Source: Bacteroidia bacterium (GTDB lineage: Bacteria > Bacteroidota > Bacteroidia > Chitinophagales > Chitinophagaceae). From it: a stretch of DNA of 64,000 nt. Location of the stretch: contig JAUICZ010000001.1 in NCBI GenBank assembly GCA_030429205.1, positions 1,044,806-1,108,805 on the forward strand, in the 5' to 3' direction. This document shows positions 1 through 8,872 of the stretch, piece after piece. Each line of letters begins with the position of its first letter. Within the stretch, counting starts at the first letter, position 1. The translations under genes and the position numbers were made by a program. The notes beneath the pieces are model-generated. The model saw only the letters and a list, made by a program, of their open reading frames with translations, ran no database searches and was not told the origin of the DNA.

Positions 1-2084
1 AAGTACAGATACAACAGATACAGGAAGAGGCCCGCGCGCAGAAAGAGTTTGCGGACAGGAAAGCGTTTATAGAAAAGACCATAACAGATCAGGAGAAGAT
101 GACTGATGAGCTGCAGAAGAAAATAAATGCTGCAACTACATTGGCAGAGCTGGAAGACATATACCTGCCTTACAAACCAAAACGCAGAACAAAAGCTCAG
201 GTAGCCAGAGAGAATGGTTTGGAACCGTTGGCTACTCAATTGCTAGAGCAAGGCAACTTTGATATTGCTGCGAAGGCAAAAGAGTTTATCAACGATAAGG
301 TAGAAACAGAAGAAGATGCGCTACAGGGAGCACGTGATATTATTGCTGAGATAGTAAATGAAGATGCTGAGGCACGTGCTAAAATGAGGAAGCTATATGA
401 GCGTTCTGCAACAGTACAAAGCAAGGTGATGGCGGGTAAAGAAGAAGAAGGTGCAAAGTTTAAAGATTACTTTGAATTTGACGAGCCTGTATCTAAAATA
501 CCATCGCATAGAATGTTGGCAGTAATGCGTGGTTTCATGGCTGGAGTGTTAAGGTTAACAATAGCACCATCAGAAGAAGAAGCATTGATGCTGCTGGAAA
601 AGCAGTTTGTAAAAGCAAATAACGAAGCAGCAGAGCATGTAAAGAAAGCCGTAAAATCGGCATACAGAAGGTTGTTACAGATGGCCATGGAAAGTGAGTT
701 TCGTATGAACCTGAAGATGCAGGCTGACGAAGAAGCGATCAATGTATTTGCTGAAAACTTGCGTCAGTTGTTGTTGAGTTCGCCACTAGGTAGCAAGCGC
801 ATATTAGCAATAGACCCCGGTTACCGCACAGGTTGTAAAGTAGTTTGTCTGGATGAGAAAGGAACGTTCTTAAAAACCGACTTAATATATGTACACGAAA
901 AGAACAGATTGGCAGATGCAGAGCATAAGGTTCGTTCTTTGGTAGAACAACACAAGCTGCAGGCGATCGCTATTGGTGATGGAACTGCGGGAAGAGAAAC
1001 GGAGCAGTTTATAAAAAAGCTGAACTTAGGCTTACCTATATTCTTAGTGAACGAAGACGGAGCATCTATATACTCAGCATCAGAAGTGGCGAGAGAAGAA
1101 TTCCCCGATCAGGATGTAACAGTGCGTGGTGCTATTAGCATTGGTCGTAGGTTGATGGATCCTTTAGCAGAGCTAGTTAAAATTGAACCTAAGAGCATAG
1201 GAGTAGGACAGTATCAGCATGATGTAAATCAGGTGCGTTTAAAAGAACGTCTGGACCAAACTGTAGTTAGCTGTGTAAACACAGTAGGCGTTAACCTGAA
1301 TACTGCCAGTAAACACCTGTTGAGCTATGTAAGTGGTATTGGTCCGTCTATAGCAGAGAATATAGTTACATACAGAAATGAGCAGGGTAAGTTCGTCTCT
1401 CGTAAACAGCTTTTAGAGGTGCAGCGTTTAGGTAACAAAGCATACGAGCAGTGCGCCGGTTTCTTGAGAGTAAAAGAAGGTGATAATCCATTGGACGCAA
1501 GTTCTGTACACCCTGAGTCTTACGGGCTGGTAGAACAAATGGCCAAAGACCTGAATGCTGAAGTGGGTGCACTAATAGGCAATGAAGAATTGCTATCTCA
1601 AGTTGAGGTAAAGAAATATATTACTGAAGAAGTAGGTAAGCATACAGTAGAAGATATTCTTAAGGAACTGAAAAAACCCGGTCTGGATCCTCGTAGTGAA
1701 GCACAGCATTTTGAGTTTGCGAATATCTACGGTATTGAAGATGTACAGGTAGGAATGATCGTACCGGGCATTGTTACAAACATCACCCGCTTTGGTGCAT
1801 TCGTTGATATTGGTGTAAAACAAGATGGACTGGTACACGTTTCAGAAATTGCGCACAGGTACATTACTGATCCTAATGAGGCGTTGAAGTTGAATGATAA
1901 GGTGAATGTAAAAGTGTTGGAAGTGGATATGAACAGAAAGCGTATTGCACTATCAATAAAACAAACACAAGAGCCACCGGCAGGGGGTGCCAAGCGTAAA
2001 CCCAACAAGCAACAGAATAAACATAACGAATCTGCAAATATGGACGATGCTCTATCGTTGCTAAAACAGAAGTTTGGTAAGTAA
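1..2084 (+). CDS. tex: Tex-family RNA-binding transcription accessory protein (5' partial)
   Basis: The reading frame is open from the left edge (codons from base 3), so the N-terminal helix-turn-helix part lies outside the window; the first internal ATG at 99 is not the true start. Counting from that ATG, a YqgF-like RNase H fold is seen near residues 238-340 (ILAIDPGYRTGCK), a helix-hairpin-helix region near 395-450 (YVSGIGPSIAENI) and an S1 RNA-binding domain near 550-625 (GFAFVDIG-type strand, QDGLVHVSEI). This domain order is that of Tex, a cytoplasmic nucleic-acid-binding protein conserved in bacteria. The tail is basic and low in complexity. It ends directly against the convergent aat gene with no spacer. 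Confidence 0.96.
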   Translation, partial: VQIQQIQEEARAQKEFADRKAFIEKTITDQEKMTDELQKKINAATTLAELEDIYLPYKPKRRTKAQVARENGLEPLATQLLEQGNFDIAAKAKEFINDKVETEEDALQGARDIIAEIVNEDAEARAKMRKLYERSATVQSKVMAGKEEEGAKFKDYFEFDEPVSKIPSHRMLAVMRGFMAGVLRLTIAPSEEEALMLLEKQFVKANNEAAEHVKKAVKSAYRRLLQMAMESEFRMNLKMQADEEAINVFAENLRQLLLSSPLGSKRILAIDPGYRTGCKVVCLDEKGTFLKTDLIYVHEKNRLADAEHKVRSLVEQHKLQAIAIGDGTAGRETEQFIKKLNLGLPIFLVNEDGASIYSASEVAREEFPDQDVTVRGAISIGRRLMDPLAELVKIEPKSIGVGQYQHDVNQVRLKERLDQTVVSCVNTVGVNLNTASKHLLSYVSGIGPSIAENIVTYRNEQGKFVSRKQLLEVQRLGNKAYEQCAGFLRVKEGDNPLDASSVHPESYGLVEQMAKDLNAEVGALIGNEELLSQVEVKKYITEEVGKHTVEDILKELKKPGLDPRSEAQHFEFANIYGIEDVQVGMIVPGIVTNITRFGAFVDIGVKQDGLVHVSEIAHRYITDPNEALKLNDKVNVKVLEVDMNRKRIALSIKQTQEPPAGGAKRKPNKQQNKHNESANMDDALSLLKQKFGK

Positions 2085-2735
2085 TTATTGCTTTATAAGG
2101 CGGTTAATTGTTTCAAGAAATAAGGCGCGGGGAATCATCTTCGCGCCTAAACTTTCCAGATGCTCTGTATGTACCTGACAGTCGATCAACTCTACTCCAT
2201 CATCCTGCAGTTGTTGTACAAACTTTATAAAAGCAAATTTACTGGCATTGCTTTTTTTGCTGAACATGCTTTCTCCGAAAAAAGCCTTCCCCATTCTTAT
2301 TCCGTATAAACCTCCCACCAGCTCTCCATCTGTCCATGCTTCAGCAGAATGCGCAAAACCCATTTCATGTAGCTTACAGTACGCTTGAACTATCTCTTCG
2401 TTGATCCATGTGCCGTCCTGGTCTTTACGGGGCATTTGCCGGCAATTGCTGATAACCTGCTCAAAAGCCTTATCGGTGGTAAACCTGAATTTATTCTGCC
2501 TCAGAATAGGGCGCATACTTTTACTGATTTTCAGTTCATTAGGGTAAAGAATAAATCTAGGGTCGGGGCACCACCACATCGGCACATCATCGTCGTACCA
2601 GGGGAAGATGCCACTGCGATATGCCAGCAGTAACCTATCGGTACTCAAATCACCACCAATGGCTAAAAGCCCGTCAGGCAATGCATTGCCAGCAGGTGGA
2701 AAGTATAATTCATTGTTTAAAATGTGTAACTCCAC
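2085..2735 (-). CDS. aat: Leucyl/phenylalanyl-tRNA--protein transferase
   Basis: This 216-residue protein has the family signature GDLSTDRLLLAYRSGIFPW near residues 28-47, followed by WWCPDPRFIL and the acyl-transfer core (EAWTDGELVGGLYG, FFGESMFS). The enzyme adds Leu or Phe from aminoacyl-tRNA to proteins with N-terminal Arg or Lys, marking them for ClpAP/ClpS degradation in the cytoplasm. Length is typical for the family. The start (MELHILNN) gives a usual N-terminus. It is convergent with tex and its stop codon adjoins the tex stop. Confidence 0.96.
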   Translation of the reverse strand: MELHILNNELYFPPAGNALPDGLLAIGGDLSTDRLLLAYRSGIFPWYDDDVPMWWCPDPRFILYPNELKISKSMRPILRQNKFRFTTDKAFEQVISNCRQMPRKDQDGTWINEEIVQAYCKLHEMGFAHSAEAWTDGELVGGLYGIRMGKAFFGESMFSKKSNASKFAFIKFVQQLQDDGVELIDCQVHTEHLESLGAKMIPRALFLETINRLIKQ

Positions 2736-2847
2736 ACGCGAATATGTATATATAATATGGCTTTACAAAACCTAACATTCTGGTAACAATTATTTGGCTA
2801 TTTTGCAAAAAAGTGTTATATTCCGTAGGCATTTCAAACTAATAGCA

Positions 2848-3294
2848 TTGGAAAACATTTTCACACAGGACTACTCTATATGGTTCTTAATAGGTTTGGT
2901 ATTGATACTACTGGAGTTTGTAGTACCGGGCCTTGTATTGGTGTTCTTTGGCATAGGTGCCTGGGCAGCAGCAATTGCATGTCTGATTTTTGAACCTAGC
3001 CTGAATACACAACTATTTATATTCCTGATCAGCTCTATTGCCAGTTTAGCTTTATTGAGAAGGGCAATCAAAAAAAGGTATATAGACAAATCTACCTCTG
3101 AAGGCGAACTGGAAGATGAGTACATTGGCCAGACAGCCATAGCTATATCCAGTTTTGATGTTGGGCAGATAGGTAAAGTGAGCTTTAAAGGTGTAAACTG
3201 GGAAGCAACAACAACTAAATCTGTATTAGAAGGTCAGCAATTAAAGATCACAGGTTATAAAAGCATCAGACTGACTGTAGAACCCCTCAACTAA
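2848..3294 (+). CDS. NfeD-like membrane protein, partner of the downstream SPFH protein
   Basis: Two hydrophobic segments at the N-terminus (IWFLIGLVLILLEFVVPGLVLVFFGIG and the following AAAIACLIF stretch) are followed by a soluble C-terminal OB-like region (EYIGQTAIAISSFDVGQIGKVSFKGVNWEA), the layout of short NfeD proteins. These act with SPFH/stomatin proteins in membrane microdomains. The gene sits 2 bp before the SPFH gene, the usual operon. The frame can start at TTG 2794 or TTG 2848. I prefer 2848 because family members begin just before the first membrane segment and the 18 extra residues are basic and unlike the family; neither start has a good ribosome site. Confidence 0.85.
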   Translation: MENIFTQDYSIWFLIGLVLILLEFVVPGLVLVFFGIGAWAAAIACLIFEPSLNTQLFIFLISSIASLALLRRAIKKRYIDKSTSEGELEDEYIGQTAIAISSFDVGQIGKVSFKGVNWEATTTKSVLEGQQLKITGYKSIRLTVEPLN

Positions 3295-3296
3295 GT

Positions 3297-4220
3297 ATGA
3301 ACGGAACATCTATTATATTTATCGGACTCGTCATTTTGGCGATTATTGTTTTCATCTTTACTATTAAGATCGTGCCGCAACGTTCGGCATATATTGTAGA
3401 AAGATTTGGAAAGTATCGTGCTACCCTGCTCGCCGGATTTCACATCATCATTCCCTTTGTAGACAAAATCTCTTACAAGCATGTTTTAAAAGAACAAGTG
3501 ATGGATGTGGCCGCACAAACCTGTATCACTAAAGACAACATTTCTGTAGAAGTGGATGGTGTTTTGTATTTGCAGATCATGGACGCACAAAAAGCCAGTT
3601 ATGGTATTGACAACTATCGTTTTGCCGCAACACAGCTGGCCCAAACTACCATGCGTAGTATTATAGGTAAAATGGAGCTGGACAAAACCTTCGAAGAGCG
3701 TGAAGCTATGAACAGTATTATTGTAGACGCAGTAGACCGTGCGTCTGACCCATGGGGTGTTAAAGTAACTCGTTACGAAGTAAAGAACATCACACCGCCG
3801 CAAAGCATTAAAGACGCGATGGAGAAGCAAATGCGTGCAGAGCGTGAAAAGCGTGCAAACATCGCAAATTCAGAAGGTGATATGCAGGCACGTATCAACC
3901 GTGCAGAAGGTGAGAAGCAGGAGTTGATCGCAAGGTCTGAGGGTGAGAAGATGCGTCGTATAAACGAAGCCGATGGTAGCGCAGCAGAGATCGAAGCTGT
4001 AGCTATGGCTACCGCAAAAGGTATCAGGGAAATAGCCTTGGCTATTAACGCGCCGGGAGGTAACGAAGCGGTGAACTTGCGTGTAGCAGAGCAATATATT
4101 GGAGAGTTTGGTAACCTAGCCAAGCAAAACAATACTATGATCATCCCTTCTAACATGGCAGATATTGCCAGTATTGTAGCAACTGCTACTAAGGTGATCA
4201 ATAAGTCTAAAGACAGTTAA
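3297..4220 (+). CDS. SPFH/stomatin-like membrane protein (QmcA type)
   Basis: This 307-residue protein has one N-terminal membrane segment (residues 5-25), then the SPFH/band-7 domain (VPQRSAYIVERFGKYRATLLAGFHIIIPFVDKI, then VEVDGVLYLQIMDAQKASYGI) and a long Glu/Arg/Ala-rich coiled coil from about 175 to 240. That is the layout of QmcA/paraslipin-type scaffold proteins, which oligomerise at the membrane and are thought to organise microdomains and proteolysis. It forms a two-gene operon with the NfeD-like gene and is followed by a strong hairpin terminator. Confidence 0.93.
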   Translation: MNGTSIIFIGLVILAIIVFIFTIKIVPQRSAYIVERFGKYRATLLAGFHIIIPFVDKISYKHVLKEQVMDVAAQTCITKDNISVEVDGVLYLQIMDAQKASYGIDNYRFAATQLAQTTMRSIIGKMELDKTFEEREAMNSIIVDAVDRASDPWGVKVTRYEVKNITPPQSIKDAMEKQMRAEREKRANIANSEGDMQARINRAEGEKQELIARSEGEKMRRINEADGSAAEIEAVAMATAKGIREIALAINAPGGNEAVNLRVAEQYIGEFGNLAKQNNTMIIPSNMADIASIVATATKVINKSKDS

Positions 4221-4244
4221 TAGACTAATAAATAATTAGTTATA

Positions 4245-4275
4245 AAAGGGCGCACAATGTGCGCCCTTTATGTTT
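4245..4275 (+). terminator. Rho-independent terminator of the NfeD/SPFH operon
   Basis: An 11-bp perfect stem (AAAGGGCGCAC paired with GTGCGCCCTTT) with a 3-nt loop is followed by a short T-rich tract, 25 bp after the SPFH stop. Confidence 0.85.
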
Positions 4276-4290
4276 TTGAAAGCGGCTGAT

Positions 4291-4636
4291 ATGAATCATC
4301 AGAATATAGCAGTGACAGCCGACGAAAGACGGTAGAACCCCACGACTGGATGTCTGAAGAATGTAGAAGTCTCCTGATAAGACAGATGTCGCAACATGCA
4401 CACTCGGAAGTGATAGGTATGCAATCTGAAGGCAACTGGATAACCTGTGTGCCAAGCATCTGTGCCAAGCAGATATTATTAGCTAAGATACAAGACGAAG
4501 GAGGCATGGTTTAGGCTTATATAGTGCTGCAGAGACATTGGGCATATCAAGAGTAGAGATGATAGAGCAACTGCAAGGCAAGGCTAAGTACTCTAATACT
4601 TTCAATTATCCTTCATTAACATGGGCAGATATAGTC
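4291..4636 (+). pseudogene. Decayed partial copy of paaA
   Basis: The stretch aligns with the first third of the intact paaA at 7597-7985. It starts with the same ATG-(A/G)AT-CATCA opening, lacks roughly 50 bases after codon 9, and then follows paaA closely ([39 protein letters not shown]). It carries an in-frame stop, a one-base deletion in the GGHGL codons and a 3-base loss near LQTGK. Similarity stops abruptly after ATGGGCAGATATA. It is therefore a dead duplicate in the same orientation as paaA, about 3 kb upstream of it. By eye the match is roughly 80-85%, so the copy is not recent. Confidence 0.88.
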
Positions 4637-4640
4637 ATCT

Positions 4641-4912
4641 AGACGAATAGCTAAATATGCTGATCAATTGAAGTATGGCGCTAAAGAAATAGATGTTTTA
4701 AGTAAGTCTGATACTGGATGAACTATTTTAGAGTTATATCAAGGTAAAGGTTACAAAAATGTGATAGTAATGACTACATTAAATATGAAAGATAAGTGGT
4801 TGTTTCTTATAGGGAAAAAGAAGTCTATCATTAGGATTTATTTGATACTCAGCATGGAGGCTCTCATTTACAAATACATCCATTTGAATGGTAAAGGAAT
4901 TATAAGAATATT
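4641..4912 (+). pseudogene. Possible remnant of a polymorphic-toxin C-terminus
   Basis: After the paaA fragment ends, broken reading frames still give protein-like text: RRIAKYADQLKYGAKEIDVL, then a stop, then ELYQGKGYKNVIV, and in another frame EVYH-stop-DLFDTQHGGSHLQIHPFEW-stop. A HGGSH-type ending of this kind recalls the C-terminal nuclease-like domains of Rhs/contact-dependent toxins. The frames are interrupted by stops and shifts, so nothing functional is made. The next gene would fit an orphan immunity protein. The family assignment is a guess from motif style only. Confidence 0.3.
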
Positions 4913-4917
4913 TTGGG

Positions 4918-5304
4918 ATGGAAAAAATAAAAAAAATTGAATATTACCTGCAGAGAGGAGATGTATTAGGTTTTGTAAAAGAAACGAACAATGATGAATA
5001 TATGGGCTGGATATCAATTGAGAAGCAAAAGGTGAATAAACGGATTTTAGAACTATTTACTGAAAAAGAAAGGCCTGAATTGGTAAGAAAACAAAAACTA
5101 ATTGCAGAAAAACCATATTTGCTGGAAATATATGAGCTTAAAAAACAAGTGTACGAAAATAATGTAGACTTGCCAAGAGAAGAGGATTATCGTATTTCTG
5201 AAATATATCGATTTGAATCTATTAATGATGTGTCAAAGTTTCTCATAAATTATGCGATAAATATTGAAGATGCTAAATGGATAACAGATATCCCGTCTAT
5301 ATAA
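4918..5304 (+). CDS. Hypothetical 128-residue protein, possible orphan immunity protein
   Basis: I do not recognise this protein. It is soluble, charged and mildly acidic, with no signal peptide or membrane segment, and is predicted to be mixed alpha/beta (KKIEYYLQRGDVLGFVKE at the start, FESINDVSKFLINYAINIEDAKWI at the end). It follows the degraded toxin-like stretch by a few bases and stands alone before two terminator hairpins. Small acidic genes directly behind toxin C-termini are commonly immunity genes, which is the only functional hint. No clear ribosome site is seen, as is normal in Bacteroidota. Confidence 0.6.
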   Translation: MEKIKKIEYYLQRGDVLGFVKETNNDEYMGWISIEKQKVNKRILELFTEKERPELVRKQKLIAEKPYLLEIYELKKQVYENNVDLPREEDYRISEIYRFESINDVSKFLINYAINIEDAKWITDIPSI

Positions 5305-5401
5305 TTTTCAGATATCTGAAGTATGATGCATTTATTCAAAAAATATATTATCATGTACATCAATAGCTATAAAGCTCCACTCAAGTAACCAATCAAATTA
5401 T

Positions 5402-5430
5402 ACACCTATGCCCAATAAGGGGGTAGGTGT
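5402..5430. terminator. Hairpin between convergent genes
   Basis: A 12-bp stem with one mismatch (ACACCTATGCCC against GGGGGTAGGTGT) and loop AATAA stands just before the second, stronger terminator. The two could form a tandem terminator. Confidence 0.45.
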
Positions 5431-5450
5431 AACAACAATAATTGTTCAAC

Positions 5451-5481
5451 AAAAAAGCGGGGATATCCCCGCTTTTTTTAT
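5451..5481. terminator. Bidirectional terminator
   Basis: AAAAAAGCGGGGA, a TAT loop, then the complementary arm and a T run. It sits between the convergent 128-residue gene and the T9SS protein gene and can serve both. Confidence 0.85.
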
Positions 5482-5485
5482 TGTG

Positions 5486-7414
5486 TTATTTCTGAATTGT
5501 TAGTTTTTGTCGAATTCTGGTTCCGTTTTTATTGAGTATTTCTATTGAATAAAGACCGGAAGTGAGGTCGGGTAGTTTTATTTTCTGTAAAGGTTCTGAT
5601 GATAGTTCAATGATAGACATACGTTGTCCGTTCATGTTATATATGGATACAGAAGTAGCGTCTTCACAGTTTTCTATGGTGATGCTTTTATTAGCAGGGT
5701 TAGGGTAAATAATGACCTTGTTATTCCCTTCATAAACTTTTTGTGCGGTATGGGTAGGGTATAGTTTTACCGCAGTGCTGTTTGTATTCCCATTCATGTT
5801 AGGGTCTTCATATTTTGTAGTGTCTTTTGGTGGAGGTGGTTGAGTATATGAAGCCCCGGACCTGAATAAATACTGGACATTACTGCTGACTGCAGCTTGT
5901 TTAAATTTTCCTCCCCCAAAAATTATACCCTTAAACAATACAAGCTTGTTGATGGTGCTGTCTACACCAATATTCTTCAATACATTTAACCTGCCAGAGT
6001 ATGAATTAGTTACTTCTGCAACATTATATTCTGTAACCTTAGGGCCATTTGTGTATAGCTGGAAGGTGCCACCTGCAAATAAAAACTTGTATTGCATGAT
6101 GCTGTATGCACAAAGGGTATTGTACGACAAATGTTGTAGCGAGTTGTCTGTAGGTGATGTGTTACTGGTCCATGTATTGTTATTTAAACTGTAGAAAAGA
6201 TTGCTGTCTTTAGCACTAACACCTTTACATGCTAATCTTAATATACTGTCAAACAACTCTACATCCATCACTTCTCTGGGGATAGTGTTGTTGTAAGTGC
6301 TAAAGCTATTATTCTGATCCCATTTTATAATATTAGTTGACGTGTTTTGATATTTAAACGCACCACCTAATATTAGTTCATTGTCTGTAGAGTGTAATGT
6401 ATTTACATAACCAGTCAACCCATAAATTGAAGTCCATCCGCTACCATTCCATACCGCGAAATTACTTTCAGTGGAGGAGGCACAATCTTTAAAATCTCCG
6501 CATGCATATAGTTTCCCGTTGTGCACAATCATATCTTTTACTACGCCCCTTAAACATCCCGCATAGCGCCATTTTGTGCTATCCCAATAGGCAATATTAT
6601 CTGCTACAATACCGCTTGCAGAAGAAAAATCTCCACCTGCAAATATTTTATTTTGGTACTCGGCAATTGCATGAACATCGCCGTCTATGCCATCCCCCAT
6701 AGTATGCAATGTATACTTGCCTTGCACCTCGGTTAAGTAACCTATATGCTTCACATCTACTGTATCTACCTTTGTAAACACTCCGCCGAAATAGAGTTTT
6801 TCATCCTTGGTGTCAGCAAACAGTTCCAGTACCTCGTCATTTGGATTTTGTTTGAACCCAATTCCATAAACACTTTGGTGTGGAGGGTAGGTAGGCTGTA
6901 TCCATGCCAGCTCTGCTTTTGTAAAACCATACTCGTGTGCCCAGTTTAATAATTCAGGGTAATCCAACTCTCTGACATAGGCTAAGTTTTTCTCAGCAGC
7001 TACTTTTCTGGAAATTTGTTCATATCCTGTAGCCTTTATCAAGTAGCCAACGGCACAAAAGTTGTCGAAATCATCTATAAAGATGGGTGTACGGTAGTTT
7101 GTTTTGTTGTTTATTGGGAAATTGCCTGCATGCCAATACTCGTTAAGATGAAGCAGTGCAGCAGTGCGATTTTTTCGTTGTTCTATGGTAAGATGACTTA
7201 CATCTCTGCTACTCAGTACCTTTTCGACCAGCGATAGATGTATTTTGATCCACTCATTATCAGAGCGTTCCTTATGCTTGGGTATAGTGATCTTATCCAG
7301 ATCGTTCTGGCAATTCCAATAAGAATTTATGGCTGCCAATTCTTCAAAAGTACTTCCGGTACCATAGCAAAGCTGTGATAGCACTAATAGTAATACGCAC
7401 AAAAAGGGTTTCAT
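5486..7414 (-). CDS. Secreted T9SS-sorted protein with beta-propeller-like repeats
   Basis: The start chosen is the Met (bases 7412-7414) that opens the signal peptide MKPFLCVLLLVLSQLCYG; the upstream 34 in-frame residues do not look like a leader. The N-terminal 150 residues are unrecognised (CNVGYLIKATG-like text). The middle is a series of repeats such as LYFGGVFTKV, IFAGGDFSSASG, LYACGDFKDC, LILGGAFKYQ and FLFAGGTF, spaced about 45 residues apart, a beta-propeller pattern. The last 75 residues are a type IX sorting domain (VIIYPNPANKSITIENC ... GLYSIEILNKNGTRIRQKLTIQK), so the protein is expected to be exported across the outer membrane and anchored or released. Its role is not known. Confidence 0.88.
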   Translation of the reverse strand: MKPFLCVLLLVLSQLCYGTGSTFEELAAINSYWNCQNDLDKITIPKHKERSDNEWIKIHLSLVEKVLSSRDVSHLTIEQRKNRTAALLHLNEYWHAGNFPINNKTNYRTPIFIDDFDNFCAVGYLIKATGYEQISRKVAAEKNLAYVRELDYPELLNWAHEYGFTKAELAWIQPTYPPHQSVYGIGFKQNPNDEVLELFADTKDEKLYFGGVFTKVDTVDVKHIGYLTEVQGKYTLHTMGDGIDGDVHAIAEYQNKIFAGGDFSSASGIVADNIAYWDSTKWRYAGCLRGVVKDMIVHNGKLYACGDFKDCASSTESNFAVWNGSGWTSIYGLTGYVNTLHSTDNELILGGAFKYQNTSTNIIKWDQNNSFSTYNNTIPREVMDVELFDSILRLACKGVSAKDSNLFYSLNNNTWTSNTSPTDNSLQHLSYNTLCAYSIMQYKFLFAGGTFQLYTNGPKVTEYNVAEVTNSYSGRLNVLKNIGVDSTINKLVLFKGIIFGGGKFKQAAVSSNVQYLFRSGASYTQPPPPKDTTKYEDPNMNGNTNSTAVKLYPTHTAQKVYEGNNKVIIYPNPANKSITIENCEDATSVSIYNMNGQRMSIIELSSEPLQKIKLPDLTSGLYSIEILNKNGTRIRQKLTIQK

Positions 7415-7587
7415 AAGATGATATTTAGTATAAAAATAAGTAATAAGTATTAAGACGTGGTTTCGTACGTTATGGTTGGCACATAAATGTTGGAGTTTTT
7501 CGAGCTTAGGTGACATGAATCATATTTTTTTATGACATGCGTCATGTTTACCCTGAGTTACTGTTTTTAATATTGGCTAAGCTTAAA

Positions 7588-8556
7588 ATGTCGATTATGG
7601 ATCATCAAAATACAGTAGTAAGACCTAATGAAGAGCGACTGTCGAAGTTTGAAGAGCATGTGGGGGAAGGTAAAGCGGTAGAGCCTCGTGATTGGATGCC
7701 GGAAGAGTACAGAAGTCACCTTGTTAGGCAAATGTCGCAACATGCGCATTCAGAAGTTATTGGTATGCAACCGGAAGGCAACTGGATAACCCGTGCCCCG
7801 AGTATCCGTGCCAAACAGATATTATTAGCTAAGATACAAGACGAGGGAGGGCATGGCCTATACTTATACAGTGCTGCGGAGACATTGGGCATATCAAGAG
7901 TAGAGATGATAGAGCAATTGCAAACAGGCAAAGCCAAATATTCTAACATATTTAACTACCCCTCTCTTACATGGGCAGATATAGGTGCTATAGGTTGGTT
8001 AGTAGATGGTGCTGCTATCGTAAACCAGGTATCGCTGCAAAGAACATCATACGGGCCATATAGCAGAGCAATGGTACGTATTTGTAAAGAAGAGAGCTTC
8101 CACCAAAGACAAGGTTACGAGATCATGGCGAATATGATGAACGGCACTGCTGATCAAAAAGAAATGGCGCAAGACGCTATGAACCGTTGGTGGTGGCCAT
8201 CATTAATGATGTTTGGCCCGCACGATGGCGAATCACCACACTCTGCCAATGCCTTTAAATGGAAGATAAAAAGGCACAGTAATGATGAGTTGCGTCAGAA
8301 GTTTATAGATAAAACAGTGCAGCAGGCAGAAGTAATAGGCTTGACCATTCCTGATCCGGATTTGAAATGGAATGAAGAGAAAGGGCATTACGATCATGGC
8401 GAGATTGATTGGGATGAGTTTTATCGTGTGATCAGGGGTAATGGTCCTTTGAACAAACAAAGAATAGCACATCATGTAAAAGCGCATGAAGAAGGTGCAT
8501 GGGTGAGGGAAGCCGCGGAAGCATATAAAACTAAACAAGCACAGAAATACAATTAA
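7588..8556 (+). CDS. paaA: 1,2-phenylacetyl-CoA epoxidase, catalytic subunit A
   Basis: PaaA is the di-iron catalytic subunit of the PaaABC(D)E multicomponent oxygenase, which epoxidises phenylacetyl-CoA in aerobic phenylacetate breakdown. The match is strong: [52 protein letters not shown] and the di-iron helix [14 protein letters not shown]. The start is MSIMDHQ (7588) or MDHQ (7597); the annotated frame continues upstream to 7537, but those residues do not fit the family. It heads a four-gene cluster. A decayed partial copy lies at 4291-4636. Confidence 0.95.
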   Translation: MSIMDHQNTVVRPNEERLSKFEEHVGEGKAVEPRDWMPEEYRSHLVRQMSQHAHSEVIGMQPEGNWITRAPSIRAKQILLAKIQDEGGHGLYLYSAAETLGISRVEMIEQLQTGKAKYSNIFNYPSLTWADIGAIGWLVDGAAIVNQVSLQRTSYGPYSRAMVRICKEESFHQRQGYEIMANMMNGTADQKEMAQDAMNRWWWPSLMMFGPHDGESPHSANAFKWKIKRHSNDELRQKFIDKTVQQAEVIGLTIPDPDLKWNEEKGHYDHGEIDWDEFYRVIRGNGPLNKQRIAHHVKAHEEGAWVREAAEAYKTKQAQKYN

Positions 8557-8578
8557 TTTATTCATAAATACTAATAAC

Positions 8579-8869
8579 ATGACAACAGATTCTCAATTGG
8601 ATTTATGGGAGGTGTTCATACAGAGCAGAAACGGTAGTCATCATATACATGCAGGTAGTGTGCATGCATCGGATAGAAAAATGGCATTGCAAAATGCAAG
8701 AGATATTTATACGCGTCGTGGAGAAGGTACCAGTATTTGGGTAGTGCCTGCAAATGCGATTGCTGCATCTAACCCGGACGATGCTGATATGTTCTTCGAC
8801 CCTGCAGACGATAAAGTATACAGACACCCTACTTTTTACACAATGCCGGAAGGTGCAAAACAGATATAA
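8579..8869 (+). CDS. paaB: 1,2-phenylacetyl-CoA epoxidase subunit B
   Basis: A 96-residue protein with the PaaB pattern: LWEVFIQSRNGSHHIHAGSVHASDRKMALQNARDIYTRRGEGTSIWVVPANAI. PaaB is a small structural subunit that bridges PaaA/PaaC units in the epoxidase complex. It starts 22 bp after paaA and ends 3 bp before paaC, so it is in the same transcript. Confidence 0.95.
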   Translation: MTTDSQLDLWEVFIQSRNGSHHIHAGSVHASDRKMALQNARDIYTRRGEGTSIWVVPANAIAASNPDDADMFFDPADDKVYRHPTFYTMPEGAKQI

Positions 8870-8872
8870 CTT

